A DNA stretch of 64,000 nt from Cellulomonas sp. Leaf334 (GCF_001424195.1 NZ_LMOO01000001.1:1469383-1533382), one strand, 5' to 3'. Positions 41,589-53,851 are shown, numbered from the stretch's first letter. Numbers and translations are program-made. The notes: generated by a model not told the origin, from the letters alone.

Positions 41589-42517
41589 GTGGCGTCCTCC
41601 TGTCCGACGACGCCGGTGGCGCCGGTCGACGGGCCGTCCTGGCCGGTGTCGCTCACCGCGGCACCCAGCTCGGGGGCGTTCACCGCGGCACCCTCGGGCG
41701 CGGCCTGGGGCGGCGGGTTGCCGCGCACCTGGGACACGCCGGCGAGGACCCGCTCGGTCCGCGCCGCGAACTCCTCCGCGTCGGCCTCCTGCCCGCGCAC
41801 GCGCAGCACGCGCGGGACGGACGCCTCGAGCGGCTGCCCGTCCGGCCCGAGGGCGGGGACGTCCATGGCGTTGTGCCGCGCGTACACACCCGGTGCCGGC
41901 AGCGGCGTCAGGGTCGCACCGGCGGCGACGCGGGCGTCGGCCCGCTCCTTCTGGCCGACCCGCGGCGTGAGCCGCTGCCGGTGCGTCAGGACCAGCGCCC
42001 CGAGCGCCGCGGTGACGAGCAGGGCGCCGACGACCTCGAACGCGAACACGTACTGGCCGAAGATGATGTGCGCGACCCCGGTCGGGTTGTTGTCCACCGC
42101 CTCGCCGCTCAGCCCGTACGGCTTGCCGTAGGTCGCGCGGCCGACGACGCCGACGAGCACCGCCCCGAGACCGATCCCCGCCAGCAGGCCGATCCAGCGC
42201 TGCCCGCGGATGGTCTCCACCAGGGAGTCCGAGCTGTCGACGCCGACGAGCATGAGGACGAACAGGAAGAGCATCATCACCGCGCCGGTGTAGACGACCA
42301 CCTGGACGACCCCGAGGAACACCGCGTCCTGCGCGACGTAGAGGAACGCCAGCGAGATCATCACCACGATCACGGCGAGCGCGGCGTGCACGGCCTTCTT
42401 GACGAACAGCAGCCCCAGCGCGGAGAGCACCATGATCGGCCCGAGCGTCCAGAACAGCACCGCCTCGGCGGTGGTCGTCTCCCCCGTCTCGAGCAGGGTG
42501 GTGGCGAGCCCGCTCAT
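41585..42517 (-). CDS. nuoJ: NADH-quinone oxidoreductase subunit J, with C-terminal extension
   Basis: A 310-residue subunit with five spans in the first 190 residues ([39 protein letters not shown]). The next 110 residues are a hydrophilic Ala/Pro/Glu-rich tail, making the protein much longer than the E. coli version (184). Starts 4 bases inside nuoI. Confidence 0.95.
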   Translation of the reverse strand: MSGLATTLLETGETTTAEAVLFWTLGPIMVLSALGLLFVKKAVHAALAVIVVMISLAFLYVAQDAVFLGVVQVVVYTGAVMMLFLFVLMLVGVDSSDSLVETIRGQRWIGLLAGIGLGAVLVGVVGRATYGKPYGLSGEAVDNNPTGVAHIIFGQYVFAFEVVGALLVTAALGALVLTHRQRLTPRVGQKERADARVAAGATLTPLPAPGVYARHNAMDVPALGPDGQPLEASVPRVLRVRGQEADAEEFAARTERVLAGVSQVRGNPPPQAAPEGAAVNAPELGAAVSDTGQDGPSTGATGVVGQEDAT

Positions 42518-43371
42518 CGGGTGCCCTGCTTCGTCGCCCCAGCAACCGTCGCCGCCATCACGGCCGCCGTCGGACCGGGCACGTTGGCCGCGTCCAGACC
42601 GGCGCCGCCGGGCAGCGTCGGGTCGTCGGGCCGGTGCTCCGTGACCCACGCGACCTGCGCGGGGGTGGAGCCCGTGACCTCGCCCCGGTAGTAGTCGGTG
42701 TCCGTCGTGCCCTCGACCATCGGGTGCGGTGCCTGGAGCATCCCGCTGCGCAGCGGGGCGAGCAGGTCCTCCTTCTCCCAGATCATCCCGGCGCGCGTCG
42801 GACCGGCCAGCTCGTACTCGTTGGTCATCGTCAGCGCGCGGGTCGGGCACGCCTCGATGCACAGGCCGCAGAAGATGCAGCGCAGGTAGTTGATCTGGTA
42901 GACGCTGCCGTACCGCTCCCCCGGCGAGCGCTGGTTGTCGGGGGTGTTGTCGGCGCCCTCGACGTAGATCGCGTCCGCGGGGCACGCCCAGGCGCACAGC
43001 TCGCAGCCGATGCACTTCTCCAGGCCGTCCGCGTACCGGTTGAGCTGGTGGCGCCCGTGGTACCGGGGCTTGGCCGGCACCTTCTCCGACGGGTACTGCT
43101 CGGTCACGGTCGGTCGGAACATGTTCGACAGCGTGACGCCGAACCCGCCGACGGGAGCGAGGAAGTCGGAGACGGCGCCGCGCGGCTCGATGAGCGACGT
43201 GTAGCCCTCGGGCTCGGCCGCGGCGACCTCGCCGGCGGGCTTGCGCGGTGCGACCGCCTTGCCCTTCGCCGGCGGGGCAGCCTTGCGCGCGGGCGCGGGC
43301 TTGCGCGCGGGCGCGGGCTTGCGTGCGGGCACGCCCTTGCCGGACGGGTCGGGCTTGCGCTGGTCAGCCAC
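42514..43371 (-). CDS. nuoI: NADH-quinone oxidoreductase subunit I, with Lys/Pro/Ala-repeat N-terminus
   Basis: A 285-residue subunit carrying the two [4Fe-4S] clusters N6a/N6b: [16 protein letters not shown] and [16 protein letters not shown]. Residues 13-40 are an unusual basic repeat ([18 protein letters not shown]) coded by three 18-bp DNA repeats at 43282-43335. The C-terminus extends about 60 residues beyond the core. GTG at 43371 has AGGAGGT 6 bases upstream and overlaps nuoH by 8 bases. Confidence 0.95.
   Translation of the reverse strand: MADQRKPDPSGKGVPARKPAPARKPAPARKAAPPAKGKAVAPRKPAGEVAAAEPEGYTSLIEPRGAVSDFLAPVGGFGVTLSNMFRPTVTEQYPSEKVPAKPRYHGRHQLNRYADGLEKCIGCELCAWACPADAIYVEGADNTPDNQRSPGERYGSVYQINYLRCIFCGLCIEACPTRALTMTNEYELAGPTRAGMIWEKEDLLAPLRSGMLQAPHPMVEGTTDTDYYRGEVTGSTPAQVAWVTEHRPDDPTLPGGAGLDAANVPGPTAAVMAATVAGATKQGTR
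43282..43335. repeat. Three tandem 18-bp repeats inside nuoI
   Basis: Units at 43282-43299, 43300-43317 (identical) and 43318-43335 (diverged) encode the repeated basic PARKPA motif of the NuoI N-terminal tail. Confidence 0.85.
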
Positions 43372-44719
43372 CGTGCACCTCCTGGGTGACCTGGGGGGTC
43401 GTCGTGGTCTGAGTGTCGGTAGCAGCGTCCGCGGCCTCTCTCGCGCGCTGCTTGCGTGGTGACGGCGGGAGCACCTGCCCGGGCAGCGGAGGCACGGGGT
43501 AGCCACCGGCGTACGGGTCGTACACCTGCGGACCGGGCGGTCGCTTCGGCGCGGGCGGCTGCTTCTTCTCCGGGATCAGGAACGAGATCACGAGCCCGAC
43601 GACCACGATGCCGGCGAGGACGAACAGCACCGTGCGCAGCTCCAGACCGGAGAACTGCCGCACGCCCTGGACCACGCCGACCGCGACCACCCAGATGAGC
43701 GCGGCCGGGATGAGCACCTTCCAGCCGATCTTCATGAACTGGTCGTACCGGAACCTCAGGACGGACCCGCGGATCCACACGAAGACGAACATGAGCGCCC
43801 AGAGCTTGGCCAGGAACCACAGGACCGGCCACCAGCCCTCGTTGAACATGCCGTCGTTGATCGCGGAGATCGGCCACGGGGCACGCCACCCGCCGAGGAA
43901 CAGCGTGGTGGCGACGGCCGAGACGTTGAGCATGTTGATGTACTCGGCGAGGAAGAACCACGCGAACTTCATCGAGGAGTACTCGGTCATGTACCCCGAC
44001 ACCAGCTCGCCCTCGGCCTCAGGGAGGTCGAACGGCAGGCGGTTGGTCTCCCCGACCATCGAGATGATGTAGATGACGAACGCCGGCAGCAGCGGCAGGA
44101 ACCACCACACCGCGGTCTGCGACGTGACGATCTGCGACGTCGACATCGAGCCGGCCAGGATGAAGACGCTCACCAGGGACAGGCCCATCGCCAGCTCGTA
44201 GGAGATGACCTGGGCGGTCGAGCGCACGGCCCCGAGCAGCGGGTACGTGGACCCGGAGGACCAGCCGCCGAGCACGATCCCGTACACGCCCACGGATGCG
44301 CAGGCGAGGATGTAGAGGACCGCGACCGGGAAGTCGGTGAGCTGGATCGGGGTGTTCACCCCGAACATGCTGACGTTCGGACCGAACGGGATGACCGCGA
44401 ACGTGAGCAGCGAGCAGAACACCGCGATCATCGGCGCGACGATGTAGACCAGCTTGTCCGCGGCCTTGACCGTCATGTCCTCCTTGACCAGGAGCTTCAT
44501 GGCGTCGGCGAGCGACTGGAGCAGGCCGAAGGGGCCGTGCACGTTCGGGCCGGGCCGCACCTGCATGCGGGCGACGACCTTGCGCTCGAACCAGATGGCG
44601 ATGAGCACGCTCGTCAGCAGGAACACGACGATGGCGACGGCCTTGATCAGCCAGATCCACCACGTGTCGTTGCTGAAGTCGGCCGTCACCGGCGCGACCG
44701 CCTCGCTGAGGATCCTCAT
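43364..44719 (-). CDS. nuoH: NADH-quinone oxidoreductase subunit H
   Basis: A 451-residue, eight-span subunit that forms part of the quinone chamber. Markers are [60 protein letters not shown] and [19 protein letters not shown]. The last 60-70 residues (Pro-rich, then basic and Thr-rich) form a cytoplasmic tail absent from E. coli NuoH. Starts 4 bases inside nuoG. Confidence 0.96.
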   Translation of the reverse strand: MRILSEAVAPVTADFSNDTWWIWLIKAVAIVVFLLTSVLIAIWFERKVVARMQVRPGPNVHGPFGLLQSLADAMKLLVKEDMTVKAADKLVYIVAPMIAVFCSLLTFAVIPFGPNVSMFGVNTPIQLTDFPVAVLYILACASVGVYGIVLGGWSSGSTYPLLGAVRSTAQVISYELAMGLSLVSVFILAGSMSTSQIVTSQTAVWWFLPLLPAFVIYIISMVGETNRLPFDLPEAEGELVSGYMTEYSSMKFAWFFLAEYINMLNVSAVATTLFLGGWRAPWPISAINDGMFNEGWWPVLWFLAKLWALMFVFVWIRGSVLRFRYDQFMKIGWKVLIPAALIWVVAVGVVQGVRQFSGLELRTVLFVLAGIVVVGLVISFLIPEKKQPPAPKRPPGPQVYDPYAGGYPVPPLPGQVLPPSPRKQRAREAADAATDTQTTTTPQVTQEVHGG

Positions 44720-47295
44720 GCGCGGGCCTCCAGGTCTCGCGGACCGGCCGCGAGGCGCACGACGGCGCCTGCGTCGGCGTGCAGCGCGTCGCGGACACCC
44801 GCACCCGCGGCGTTCGTCGGCAGCCAGACCACGTGGTCCGGCATCTCGGTGAGCACGGCGGGCAGCGTGAGCGTTCCCGCGTCGGTCGACACGGTCAGGG
44901 AGCCGCCGTCCTGCACCCCGACCGCCGCGGCCGTGCCGGCGGAGATGCGCGCGACGGGTCGCTTGGCCGTCCCGGCGAGGAACTGTTCCCCGGACTGCAG
45001 CCGGCCTGCGTCGAGCAGCTGGTGCCAGGTAGCCAGCACGGCCGACCCCGGGGGCACCGCGGGCGGCTCGGCCGCCGTCACGTCGGGCGCACCGACGCGG
45101 GCGCCGTCCCAGCCGCCCAGCTGGTCGAGCTCGGCGTGCACGGCGGCGAGCGACTGCAGCCCCAGCTCCACCCCGAGGGCGTCGGCCAGGCGGTCGAGCA
45201 CGCGGTGGTCGGCCATCGCGTGCGAGGTCAGTGCCTGCGGGAAGGGGCGAGGACGACCCTCCCAGGTCACGAAGGTGCCGGACTTCTCGGTGGGCGGCGC
45301 GACCGGGAGGACGACGTCCGCGCGGTCGGTCACCTCCGAGTGCCGGACCTCGAGCGAGACGACGAACGGGACCCGGTCGAGCGCCTCGCGGGCGATGGCC
45401 GGGTCGGGCAGGTCCGCGAGCTCGAGGCCGCCGACGACGAGCGCGCCGAGCTGACCCGCACGCGCGGCGGCGAGGATCTGCGCGGTGGCGCGCCCCGGCT
45501 CCGCCGGCAGGTGCTCCACCCCCCAGGTGACCGCCAGGTCGACCCGGGCCGCGGAGTCCGCCACCGGACGACCGCCCGGGAGCAGCGAGGGCAGCAGGCC
45601 GGCCTCGACCGCGGAACGCTCGCCCACCCGGCGCGGGACCCAGGCGAGCCGGGCCCCGGTGCGCTGCGCGAGCCGGACAGCGGCGGAGAAGCCGCCGGGC
45701 ACACCTGCCAGGCGCTCACCGACCAGTACGATCGCGCCCGCGGAACCGAGCAGCTCGGCCGTCTCCCGCAGGGACGGGTCGGTGCCGATGCCGTCGAGGA
45801 TCTCCGCCTCGGTCCCGGGCGCCGCCGGCAGCAGCGTGCCCGACAGCCGCTCGAGGCCACGGCTGGCCAGCGGGGCGACGGACAGCACCCGCAGCTTGCG
45901 GGAGATGACCGAGTCGCGCAGGCGCAGGAACGCGATCCCCGCCTCCTCCTCCGCCTCGAGGCCGACGAGCAGCACCGCAGGTGCACGGTCGAGGTCCGCG
46001 AACGTGACCTCCAGCGTGCGGCCGGCGACGTGGTGGCCGAGGAACGTCTCCTCCTCCTCCGAGTGGGGGCGGGCCCGGCCGTCGACGTCGTTGGTGCCGA
46101 GTGCGACCCGGGCGAACTTCCCGTACGCGTAGGCGTCCTCCAGCGTGAGGCGACCACCGGGCAGCATGGCGACACCCGACGCGGTCTCGCGGGGGTCGGT
46201 CGGCTGCTGCGCGGCCTGCAGACCGGCCGCGGCGACGTCGAGCGCCTCGACCCAGCTGGCCGGCTCGAGCTCGCCGTCGGCGTTGCGGACCAGCGGCGTC
46301 GTGATGCGGTCCGGCGCGGACTGCCACGTGAACGCGAAGCGGTCCTTGTCGGTGATCCACTCCTGGTTGACCGTCGGGTCCTCGCCCGCCAGCCGGCGCA
46401 GGACGACGCCGCGGCGGTGGTCGATGCGGATGGCCGACCCCTGCGAGTCGTGCTCGGCGATGCCGGGTGTGGAGACCAGGTCGAAGGGCCGCGACCGGAA
46501 CCGGTATGCGGCGCTGGTCAGCGCTCCGACCGGGCAGATCTGCACGGTGTTGCCGGAGAAGTACGACGCGAACGGACGACCGGAGGTGTCCTCGGCGGCG
46601 GCACCCAGCGGCGCCTCGCCGACGAAGCCGAGCACGGACGTGTCGAACGTGCCGATCTGCTGGTTCGCTCCGCGCTTCTGCAGGTCGATGAACACGTCGC
46701 CCGCGATCTCCTCGGAGAACCGCGTGCAGCGCTGGCACAGGATGCAGCGCTCCCGGTCGAGCAGGATCTGCGTCGAGATCGCGATCGGCTTGGGGAACGT
46801 GCGCTTGACGTCGACGAACCGCGTGCTGGCGCGGCCGTTGCTCATCGCCTGGTTCTGCAGGGGGCACTCGCCGCCCTTGTCGCAGACCGGGCAGTCGAGC
46901 GGGTGGTTGATGAGCAGCAGCTCCATGACGCCGTGCTGGGCCTTGTCGGCCTCCGCCGACGTGTGCTGCGTCTTGACCTGCATGCCCGGCGTGGCCTCGA
47001 GGGTGCAGCTGGCCTGGGGCTTGGGCATCTTGGCCAGGGCGCCGTCGCGACCCGGTGCCCAGACCTCGACCAGGCACTGGCGGCAGGCACCCGCCGGGGC
47101 GAGCAGGGGGTGGTCGCAGAAGCGCGGGATCTGGATGCCGAGCTGCTCCGCGGCGCGGATGACCAGGGTGCCCTTGGGCACCGCGGTCTCGATGCCGTCG
47201 ACGGTGAACGTGACCGTCTCGCCCGCAGGCTCGACGGCGGCGACCGGGGCGGCGGGGACCAGGGAGGTCGTCGGCCCGGAGGACAGGATCGTCAT
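44716..47295 (-). CDS. nuoG: NADH-quinone oxidoreductase subunit G
   Basis: An 859-residue iron-sulphur subunit. The N-terminal [2Fe-2S] ferredoxin domain has [20 protein letters not shown], then the His-Cys cluster and [15 protein letters not shown], and the [4Fe-4S] site [17 protein letters not shown]. The molybdopterin-oxidoreductase-like domain follows without an evident cofactor. It overlaps nuoF by 4 bases. Confidence 0.96.
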   Translation of the reverse strand: MTILSSGPTTSLVPAAPVAAVEPAGETVTFTVDGIETAVPKGTLVIRAAEQLGIQIPRFCDHPLLAPAGACRQCLVEVWAPGRDGALAKMPKPQASCTLEATPGMQVKTQHTSAEADKAQHGVMELLLINHPLDCPVCDKGGECPLQNQAMSNGRASTRFVDVKRTFPKPIAISTQILLDRERCILCQRCTRFSEEIAGDVFIDLQKRGANQQIGTFDTSVLGFVGEAPLGAAAEDTSGRPFASYFSGNTVQICPVGALTSAAYRFRSRPFDLVSTPGIAEHDSQGSAIRIDHRRGVVLRRLAGEDPTVNQEWITDKDRFAFTWQSAPDRITTPLVRNADGELEPASWVEALDVAAAGLQAAQQPTDPRETASGVAMLPGGRLTLEDAYAYGKFARVALGTNDVDGRARPHSEEEETFLGHHVAGRTLEVTFADLDRAPAVLLVGLEAEEEAGIAFLRLRDSVISRKLRVLSVAPLASRGLERLSGTLLPAAPGTEAEILDGIGTDPSLRETAELLGSAGAIVLVGERLAGVPGGFSAAVRLAQRTGARLAWVPRRVGERSAVEAGLLPSLLPGGRPVADSAARVDLAVTWGVEHLPAEPGRATAQILAAARAGQLGALVVGGLELADLPDPAIAREALDRVPFVVSLEVRHSEVTDRADVVLPVAPPTEKSGTFVTWEGRPRPFPQALTSHAMADHRVLDRLADALGVELGLQSLAAVHAELDQLGGWDGARVGAPDVTAAEPPAVPPGSAVLATWHQLLDAGRLQSGEQFLAGTAKRPVARISAGTAAAVGVQDGGSLTVSTDAGTLTLPAVLTEMPDHVVWLPTNAAGAGVRDALHADAGAVVRLAAGPRDLEARA

Positions 47296-48623
47296 GCGTG
47301 CACCCCAGCGAGCTCGTGCTTCGGCGTGTAGGAGAACAGCGAGCTCTGCTCCGGCGGGAACAGCACGTCCGCCGGGGTGTGCGTCCCCGCCACGAACTCG
47401 TCGCGGAAATACTGCACGGCCGAGGTGATCGGGCTGGTGGCGCCGTCACCGAGTGCGCAGAACGCCTTCCCGAGGATGTTGTCGCACAGGTCGAGCAGCA
47501 GGTCGATGTCCGCGAGCGTGCCCTGCCCGGCCTCGATCCGCTGCAGCACCTGCGTCAGCCAGTACGTGCCCTCGCGGCACGGGGTGCACTTGCCGCAGGA
47601 CTCGTGCTTGTAGAACTCGGTCCACCGCGTCACCGCGCGCACCACCGAGGTGGTCTCGTCGAAGATCTGCAGCGCACGCGTCCCGAGCATCGACCCCGCC
47701 TCGCCGACCGACTCGTAGTCGAGCGGGACGTCGAGGTGCTCGGCCGTGAAGATCGGTGTCGACGAGCCGCCGGGCGTCCAGAACTTCAGCTCGTGGCCCT
47801 CCCGGATGCCGCCGGCCATCTCCAGCAGCTCGCGCAGCGTGATGCCCAGGGGCGCCTCGTACTGTCCCGGCCGCGTCACGTGACCGGACAGGGAGAACAG
47901 CCCGTGCCCCGTCGACTTCTCGGTGCCCATCGACCGGAACCAGTCGGAGCCGCCGAGCACGATGCCCGGCACAGACGCGATGGACTCGACGTTGTTCACC
48001 ACGGTCGGCCGCGCGTACAGCCCGGCGACGGCGGGGAACGGCGGCTTGAGCCGCGGCTGGCCGCGCAGGCCCTCCAGCGAGTCCAGCAGCGCCGTCTCCT
48101 CGCCGCAGATGTAGGCGCCCGCACCGGCGTGCAGCGTGATCTCCAGGTCGAAGCCGGAGCCCAGGATGTCGGTCCCGAGGTAGCCCGCCGCGCGCGCCTC
48201 CTCGATCGACTTCAGCAGGCGGCGGTAGACGTGCAGGACCTCGCCGCGCACGTAGAGGAACGCGTGGTGGCAGCCGATCGCGTAGCTCGTGATGATCATG
48301 CCCTCGATCAGGTGCTGCGGGCTGGCCATCATGAGCGGGATGTCCTTGCAGGTCCCCGGCTCGGACTCGTCGGCGTTGACGACGAGGTAGCGCGGTCCGC
48401 CGTCGGGCGCGGGCAGGAAGCCCCACTTCATGCCCGTCGGGAAGCCCGCTCCCCCGCGGCCGCGCAGGCCCGAGTCCTTGACCATGGTGACGACGTCGGC
48501 GGCCTGCATGCCCAGGGCACGACGCAGGCCGCGGTAGCCGCCCGCCTGCTCGTACGTCGCCAGCGACCAGGAGCGTTCGGCATCCCACGTGTCCGTGAGG
48601 ACGGGGGTGAGGGTCGTCGCCAT
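47292..48623 (-). CDS. nuoF: NADH-quinone oxidoreductase subunit F
   Basis: A 443-residue flavoprotein that oxidises NADH. FMN/NADH-binding motifs are [17 protein letters not shown] and [19 protein letters not shown]; the N3 [4Fe-4S] ligands are in [15 protein letters not shown] and a later Cys ([13 protein letters not shown]). Its ATG overlaps the nuoE stop by 1 base. Confidence 0.97.
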   Translation of the reverse strand: MATTLTPVLTDTWDAERSWSLATYEQAGGYRGLRRALGMQAADVVTMVKDSGLRGRGGAGFPTGMKWGFLPAPDGGPRYLVVNADESEPGTCKDIPLMMASPQHLIEGMIITSYAIGCHHAFLYVRGEVLHVYRRLLKSIEEARAAGYLGTDILGSGFDLEITLHAGAGAYICGEETALLDSLEGLRGQPRLKPPFPAVAGLYARPTVVNNVESIASVPGIVLGGSDWFRSMGTEKSTGHGLFSLSGHVTRPGQYEAPLGITLRELLEMAGGIREGHELKFWTPGGSSTPIFTAEHLDVPLDYESVGEAGSMLGTRALQIFDETTSVVRAVTRWTEFYKHESCGKCTPCREGTYWLTQVLQRIEAGQGTLADIDLLLDLCDNILGKAFCALGDGATSPITSAVQYFRDEFVAGTHTPADVLFPPEQSSLFSYTPKHELAGVHA

Positions 48624-49471
48624 CACGACTCCTTCGCGTCGTCGGTGGACTGCTTCTTCTTCTCCGCCGCGGGCGAGACGTCGGCCGGCGTGGTGGCCGG
48701 CCGCTCGGCGCTCGACTGCTCGCCACCGACCTTCGGCGCCGTGGCGCCCGCACCGGCCGAGACCGTCGCGTCGGGGAAGTCCGGTGCGGTCCAGCCCTCG
48801 GCCCGGGCCAGCTCGACGCCACGCAGCGTCGGCACCCCGGCACCGGCACCCTCGTCGGCCCGCCCGTCGTCGAAGCCTGCGAGCACGCGGGACATCTCCT
48901 TGAACGAGCAGACGCTGTCCGCGCCGCGCGTCGGGACGACAGGCTTCCCCGCGGTCAGGTCGTCGGCGAGCTGCCGGGCGCTGTCGGGCGTCTGGTTGTC
49001 GAAGAACTCCCAGTTGACCATCACGACCGGTGCGTAGTCGCAGGCCGCGTTGCACTCGACGCGCTCCAGGGTGATGACCCCGTCGTCGGTGGTCTCGTCG
49101 TGCCCCACGCCCAGGTGGTCCGAGAGGTCCTCCCAGATGGCGTCGCCGCCCATGATCGCGCAGAGCGTGTTGGTGCAGACGCCGACGGTGTACGTGCCGT
49201 TCGGGTGGCGCTTGTACTGCGTGTAGAACGTCGCGACCGCGGACACCTCAGCGGTGGACAGGCCCAGGTGGGCCGCGCAGAACGCGATCCCGCGCGGGCT
49301 GACGTAGCCGTCCTCGGACTGCACCAGGTGCAGCATCGGCAGGAGGGCCGAGCGCGCCTGCGGGTAGCGGGCGACGATCACGTCGGAGTCCGCGGTCAGG
49401 CGCGCGTGCGTCTCGGCGTCGTACGACGTGCTGTGTCTTTGGCCGGCGATCCGGCCAGTCTCGACGCTCAT
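48623..49471 (-). CDS. nuoE: NADH-quinone oxidoreductase subunit E, with C-terminal extension
   Basis: A 282-residue [2Fe-2S] subunit; E. coli NuoE is 166. The cluster ligands are in [18 protein letters not shown] and [17 protein letters not shown]. Residues from about 205 form an extra tail ending in [13 protein letters not shown]. Overlaps nuoD by 4 bases. Confidence 0.95.
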   Translation of the reverse strand: MSVETGRIAGQRHSTSYDAETHARLTADSDVIVARYPQARSALLPMLHLVQSEDGYVSPRGIAFCAAHLGLSTAEVSAVATFYTQYKRHPNGTYTVGVCTNTLCAIMGGDAIWEDLSDHLGVGHDETTDDGVITLERVECNAACDYAPVVMVNWEFFDNQTPDSARQLADDLTAGKPVVPTRGADSVCSFKEMSRVLAGFDDGRADEGAGAGVPTLRGVELARAEGWTAPDFPDATVSAGAGATAPKVGGEQSSAERPATTPADVSPAAEKKKQSTDDAKES

Positions 49472-50817
49472 CGGTCCACCCCTCCCAGCACCGGGTCGAG
49501 GGACGCGACGGCGACGACGACGTCGGCCACCTGCCCGCCCTCGCACATGATCGACGTGGCCTGCAGGTTGTTGAACGACGGGTCCCGGAAGTGCGCGCGG
49601 TACGGCCGCGTCCCGCCGTCGGACACGAGATGCACGCCCAGCTCGCCGCGGGGGTGCTCGACCGTCTGGAACACCTGACCGGCCGGCACGCGGAAGCCCT
49701 CGGTGACCAGCTTGAAGTGGTGGATCAGGGCCTCCATCGAGGTGCCCATGATCTCCCGGATGTGGTCGAGGGAGTTGCCCATGCCGTCCGAGCCGATGGC
49801 CATCTGCGCAGGCCAGGCCACCTTCTTGTCCTCGACCATGACCGGGCCGGGGCCCATCTTCTGGAGGCGGTCCAGGGTCTGCTCGACGATCCGCATCGAC
49901 TGGTAGCACTCCTCGACGCGGAGCACGAGGCGCCCCCACGAGTCCGCGGTCTGCGCGACGGGGACCTCGAAGTCGTACGTCTCGTAGCCGCAGTACGGGT
50001 TGGCCTTGCGCACGTCGTACGGCAGGCCGGCCGACCGGAGCACCGGTCCCGTGACGCCCAGCGCCATGCAGCCGGACAGACCCAGGTAGCCGACGTCCTT
50101 GAGGCGCAGGTGCAGGATCGGGTTGGCCATCATGAGGTCTTCGAGCTGCTTGAAGTAGTGCCGGACGAGCACCAGCGACTCGCGGATGGTGTCGATCGCA
50201 CCCGGTGGGATGTCCTGCGCCACACCGCCCGGCCGGATGTAGGCGTGGTTCATGCGCAGGCCGGAGATCAGCTCGAAGATCTTGAGGATCTCCTCGCGGG
50301 CGGTGAAGCCCACGGTCATGATCGTCGTCGCGCCCAGCTCGTTGCCGCCGGTGGCCAGGCAGACGAGGTGCGAGGTGATCCGGTTGAGCTCCATCATCAG
50401 CACCCGGATGACGGTCGCACGCTCGGGGACGTCGTCCGTGATGCCCAGCAGCTTCTCGACCGCGAGGCAGTACGCGGCCTCCTGGAACAGCGGCGCCACG
50501 TAGTCCATGCGCGTGCAGAACGTCACGCCCTGGGTCCAGGTGCGGAACTCCATGTTCTTCTCGATGCCGGTGTGCAGGTAGCCGATGCCCGCGCGGGCCT
50601 CGGTCACCGTCTCGCCGTCGATCTCGAGCATGAGGCGGAGCACACCGTGGGTCGACGGGTGCTGCGGGCCCATGTTGACGACGATCCGCTCCTCGCCGAG
50701 GCGGGCGGCCTCCTCGGCGATGTCGGACCAGTCGCCGCCGGACGCCTCGAAGGACGGGACACCCTCGGTGTCCGCGTCCACGACGCGCGGCGTGGCGCGG
50801 GGGGTCTGGGTGGTCAT
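49468..50817 (-). CDS. nuoD: NADH-quinone oxidoreductase subunit D
   Basis: A 449-residue subunit that with NuoB forms the quinone-reduction site. Markers are [60 protein letters not shown] and the C-terminal [19 protein letters not shown]. Overlaps nuoC by 4 bases. Confidence 0.97.
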   Translation of the reverse strand: MTTQTPRATPRVVDADTEGVPSFEASGGDWSDIAEEAARLGEERIVVNMGPQHPSTHGVLRLMLEIDGETVTEARAGIGYLHTGIEKNMEFRTWTQGVTFCTRMDYVAPLFQEAAYCLAVEKLLGITDDVPERATVIRVLMMELNRITSHLVCLATGGNELGATTIMTVGFTAREEILKIFELISGLRMNHAYIRPGGVAQDIPPGAIDTIRESLVLVRHYFKQLEDLMMANPILHLRLKDVGYLGLSGCMALGVTGPVLRSAGLPYDVRKANPYCGYETYDFEVPVAQTADSWGRLVLRVEECYQSMRIVEQTLDRLQKMGPGPVMVEDKKVAWPAQMAIGSDGMGNSLDHIREIMGTSMEALIHHFKLVTEGFRVPAGQVFQTVEHPRGELGVHLVSDGGTRPYRAHFRDPSFNNLQATSIMCEGGQVADVVVAVASLDPVLGGVDR

Positions 50818-51602
50818 CGGTACGACCTCCGCTGGTCCGGGGGCGGGATGGTGGCGCCCTTGTACTCGACCGGGATGCCGCCGAGCGGGTAGTCCTTGCG
50901 CTGCGGGTGGCCCGGCCAGTCGTCGGGCATCTCGATACGCGCCAGTGCGGGGTGACCGTCGAAGATCATCCCGAAGAAGTCGTACGTCTCGCGCTCGTGC
51001 CAGTCGTTGGTCGGGTAGACCGAGACCGTCGACGGCAGATGGGGGTCGGCGTCGGGGACCGCGACCTCGAGCCGCAGGCGGCGCGAGTGGGTCACCGAGA
51101 CCAGGTGGTACACGGCGTGCAGCTCACGGCCGGCGTCGTGCGGGTAGTGCACGCCCGAGACGCCGAGGCTGAGCTCGAACCGCAGGTCCTGGTCGTCCCG
51201 GAGCACCTGCGCGACCTCGACGAGGTGCTCGCGCGCGACGTGCAGCGTGAGCTCCTCGCGGTCGACGACGACGGACTCGACGGCCGCCGCGTAGGTGGTC
51301 CCGGACTCGTCGAGGACCTCCGTGAGGATGTCCACGGCCTCGTCGAACCAGCCGCCGTACGGTCGCTCGCTCGGACCCGGCAGCGCGATCGCGGTGACCA
51401 GCCCGCCGTACCCGGAGGTGTCCCCCGAGCCGCTGGCGCCGAACATGCCGCGCCGGACGTCGACGACCTCGATCTGCGCGCGCCCCTCGGCCGGGACGTT
51501 CTGCGATCCCGCCTCGAGCGCGGCCTGGGTGGTGGGCTGCGCGGCCGTCGTGGCGTCGCCCGGCTTCGCTGCCGCGGCGGCGTCGGCCTTCTCGTCCGTC
51601 AC
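50814..51602 (-). CDS. nuoC: NADH-quinone oxidoreductase subunit C, with Ala-rich N-terminal extension
   Basis: A 262-residue 30-kDa subunit. After an Ala/Gln-rich N-terminal stretch of about 60 residues ([20 protein letters not shown]) comes the family core with [40 protein letters not shown] and [23 protein letters not shown] start 51602 overlaps nuoB by 4 bases. Confidence 0.95.
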   Translation of the reverse strand: MTDEKADAAAAAKPGDATTAAQPTTQAALEAGSQNVPAEGRAQIEVVDVRRGMFGASGSGDTSGYGGLVTAIALPGPSERPYGGWFDEAVDILTEVLDESGTTYAAAVESVVVDREELTLHVAREHLVEVAQVLRDDQDLRFELSLGVSGVHYPHDAGRELHAVYHLVSVTHSRRLRLEVAVPDADPHLPSTVSVYPTNDWHERETYDFFGMIFDGHPALARIEMPDDWPGHPQRKDYPLGGIPVEYKGATIPPPDQRRSYR

Positions 51603-52150
51603 TTCAGCAGCCCCGTCATCTGCGACGTCGGCGTCGCGGCCAGTGCGGCAGCCTCCGCCGCCGCGGCCGCGGCCGCGCGGTTGGCGCCCAGCGGCTCGTT
51701 CTGGATCTGCTCGTGCAGCGCGAGGATCGCGTTGATCAGCATCTCGGGACGCGGCGGGCAGCCGGGCAGGTAGATGTCGACCGGCACGATGTGGTCGACG
51801 CCCTGCACGATCGCGTAGTTGTTGAACATGCCGCCGGAGCTGGCGCAGACGCCCATGGACAGGACCCACTTGGGCTCGGACATCTGGTCGTAGACCTGAC
51901 GCACGACCGGCGCCATCTTCTGGCTCACGCGGCCCGCGACGATCATGAGGTCCGCCTGGCGCGGCGACGCGCGGAACACCTCCATGCCGAACCGGGAGAG
52001 GTCGTACCGGGGGGCGCCCGCGGCCATCATCTCGATGGCGCAGCAGGCCAGGCCGAACGTCACGGGCCACAGCGACCCCTTGCGGAAGTAGCCGACGATG
52101 TCCTCGACCGTCGTCAGCAGGAACCCCGAGGGTGCCTCTTCGATGCCCAT
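51599..52150 (-). CDS. nuoB: NADH-quinone oxidoreductase subunit B
   Basis: A 183-residue subunit binding cluster N2, the electron donor to quinone. The tandem Cys pair is in [20 protein letters not shown], with further ligands in [20 protein letters not shown] and [17 protein letters not shown]. The C-terminal 25 residues are Ala-rich. Starts 27 bases after nuoA. Confidence 0.97.
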   Translation of the reverse strand: MGIEEAPSGFLLTTVEDIVGYFRKGSLWPVTFGLACCAIEMMAAGAPRYDLSRFGMEVFRASPRQADLMIVAGRVSQKMAPVVRQVYDQMSEPKWVLSMGVCASSGGMFNNYAIVQGVDHIVPVDIYLPGCPPRPEMLINAILALHEQIQNEPLGANRAAAAAAAEAAALAATPTSQMTGLLK

Positions 52151-52177
52151 CTCAAACCTCCTGCGGAAGGGCCGGCG

Positions 52178-52540
52178 TCAGTCCCACTCGAACCCGCCGC
52201 GCTTCCACTCGTAGACGAACGGGACGGTGATGAGCACCAGGAACGCGATCATCGCCACGAGACCGAACAGGGCCAGCTCCGTGAAGCTGACGGCCCACGG
52301 GTAGAGGAACACCACCTCGATGTCGAAGATGATGAAGGTCATCGCGACCAGGTAGTACTTGATCGGGAACCGGCCGCCGCCGATGGCGTGCGGCGTGGGC
52401 TCGATGCCGCACTCGTACGCCTCGAGCTTGGCGCGGTTGTACCGCTTGGGTCCCAGGATCACGCTCGAGCCGACACCGCCGAGGGCGAGGACGGCGGCGA
52501 TGCCCATGAGGAAGAGCAGCGGGACGTACGGGTTGTCCAT
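52178..52540 (-). CDS. nuoA: NADH-quinone oxidoreductase subunit A
   Basis: A 120-residue three-span subunit: LLFLMGIAAVLALGGVGSSV, AYECGIEPTPHAIGGGRFPI and FLYPWAVSFTELALFGLVAM. It is the first nuo gene, 32 bases after the geranylgeranyl reductase gene on the same strand. Confidence 0.96.
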   Translation of the reverse strand: MDNPYVPLLFLMGIAAVLALGGVGSSVILGPKRYNRAKLEAYECGIEPTPHAIGGGRFPIKYYLVAMTFIIFDIEVVFLYPWAVSFTELALFGLVAMIAFLVLITVPFVYEWKRGGFEWD

Positions 52541-52572
52541 CGCGCGTCACTCCACTTCGTTGTGGTCGGGGG

Positions 52573-53850
52573 TCATGCTGCGGGGGCGATCCGGGCCAGG
52601 CCGGCGATGACCCGGTCGACCAGGTCACCGCCCTTCGGCTCGTAGCAGTCGGACAGGAGCTTGAGGACGAACTTCATCACGAGCGGCCGGGGCAGCCCGT
52701 AGCGCGTGCACACCCGCATGACCTCGGGGTGCTCGATGAGCCGCACGAACACCCGGCCGAGCGTGTAGTACCCGCCCAGGTCGTCCTTCATGCGGCGCTC
52801 GTAGGTGCCGAACGCCCGCTCGCGGCCGGCCGCGGTCCCGCGCGCGAGCCCCTGGGCGATCGCGTCGGCGGCGACGCGTCCCGCCTGCAGCCCGTACGCG
52901 ATGCCCTCACCGTTGAACGGGCTGATCATGCCGGCGGAGTCGCCCGCGAGCAGGAGGCCGTTGCCGTAGAGCGGGCCGCGGTTGAAGCCCATCGGCAGCG
53001 CGGCACCCTTGACGGGCCCCACCTGGTTGTCGGGGGTGAACTCCCACTCGGCGGGCACGTGGCGCATCCAGGTGGCGAACAGCTTCTTGTAGTCGACCTT
53101 CGTCGGCGCCGCCGTCGAGGCCACCGAGCCGAGCCCGACGTTCGCGGTCCCGTCGCCCAGGGAGAAGATCCAGCCGTACCCGGGCATCAGGTTGCCGTCG
53201 TCGTCGCGGAGCTCGAGGTGGCTCTCCATCCACGGGTCGTCGTGCCGCGGGGTCTGGAAGTAGGTGCGGACCGCGACGCCCATGGGGCGGTCCATCCGCT
53301 TCTCCAGACCCATCCCCGTGGCGAGCCGGGCGGAGACCCCGTCGGCCGCGATGACGACGGGTGCGCGGTACGTGGCGACGTCCCCGTCGACCTTGGCCTG
53401 GACACCCACCACGCGGCCCGAGCGCTCGTCGCGCACCGGTCCCGTCACGGTGGTGCGTTCCTGCAGCTTGGCGCCCGCGGCCCGTGCGTGGTCCGCGAGC
53501 GTGTGGTCCAGCGACATCCGCGACCTCGCCAGCCCGTACGACGGGTAGCTGGACAGCTCGGGCCAGGCGAGCTCAAGGCGGTGACCGCCCCCGATCACCC
53601 GCAGACCGACGTTGCGGATCCAGCCGTCCTGCTCCCGGATGGGGAGCCCCATGCGCACCAGCTCGGCGACCGCGCGTGGCGTCAGGCCGTCCCCGCAGAC
53701 CTTGTCCCGGGGGAACTCCGACTTCTCCAGGAGCAGCACGTCCAGGCCCGCGGAGGCGCAGTGGAACGCGGCGGCAGACCCAGCCGGGCCTGCGCCGACG
53801 ACGATGACATCCGCGTCATCGTGCGTAGCTCCCACCACCACTGACCCCAC
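52573..53850 (-). CDS. Geranylgeranyl reductase family flavoprotein (MenJ-like)
   Basis: A 425-residue FAD oxidoreductase. FAD-binding motifs are ADVIVVGAGPAGSAAAFHCA at the N-terminus, EFPRDKVCGDGLTPRAVAEL and LLLAGDSAGMISPFNGEGIA. Members saturate isoprenoid double bonds; in mycobacteria MenJ reduces one unit of the menaquinone side chain. Placement immediately before nuoA supports that role here. GTG at 53850; a TACACT/CAGACA promoter and a CRP-like site lie upstream. It may be the first gene of a very long transcript reaching nuoN. Confidence 0.9.
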   Translation of the reverse strand: MGSVVVGATHDDADVIVVGAGPAGSAAAFHCASAGLDVLLLEKSEFPRDKVCGDGLTPRAVAELVRMGLPIREQDGWIRNVGLRVIGGGHRLELAWPELSSYPSYGLARSRMSLDHTLADHARAAGAKLQERTTVTGPVRDERSGRVVGVQAKVDGDVATYRAPVVIAADGVSARLATGMGLEKRMDRPMGVAVRTYFQTPRHDDPWMESHLELRDDDGNLMPGYGWIFSLGDGTANVGLGSVASTAAPTKVDYKKLFATWMRHVPAEWEFTPDNQVGPVKGAALPMGFNRGPLYGNGLLLAGDSAGMISPFNGEGIAYGLQAGRVAADAIAQGLARGTAAGRERAFGTYERRMKDDLGGYYTLGRVFVRLIEHPEVMRVCTRYGLPRPLVMKFVLKLLSDCYEPKGGDLVDRVIAGLARIAPAA

Positions 53851-53851
53851 T

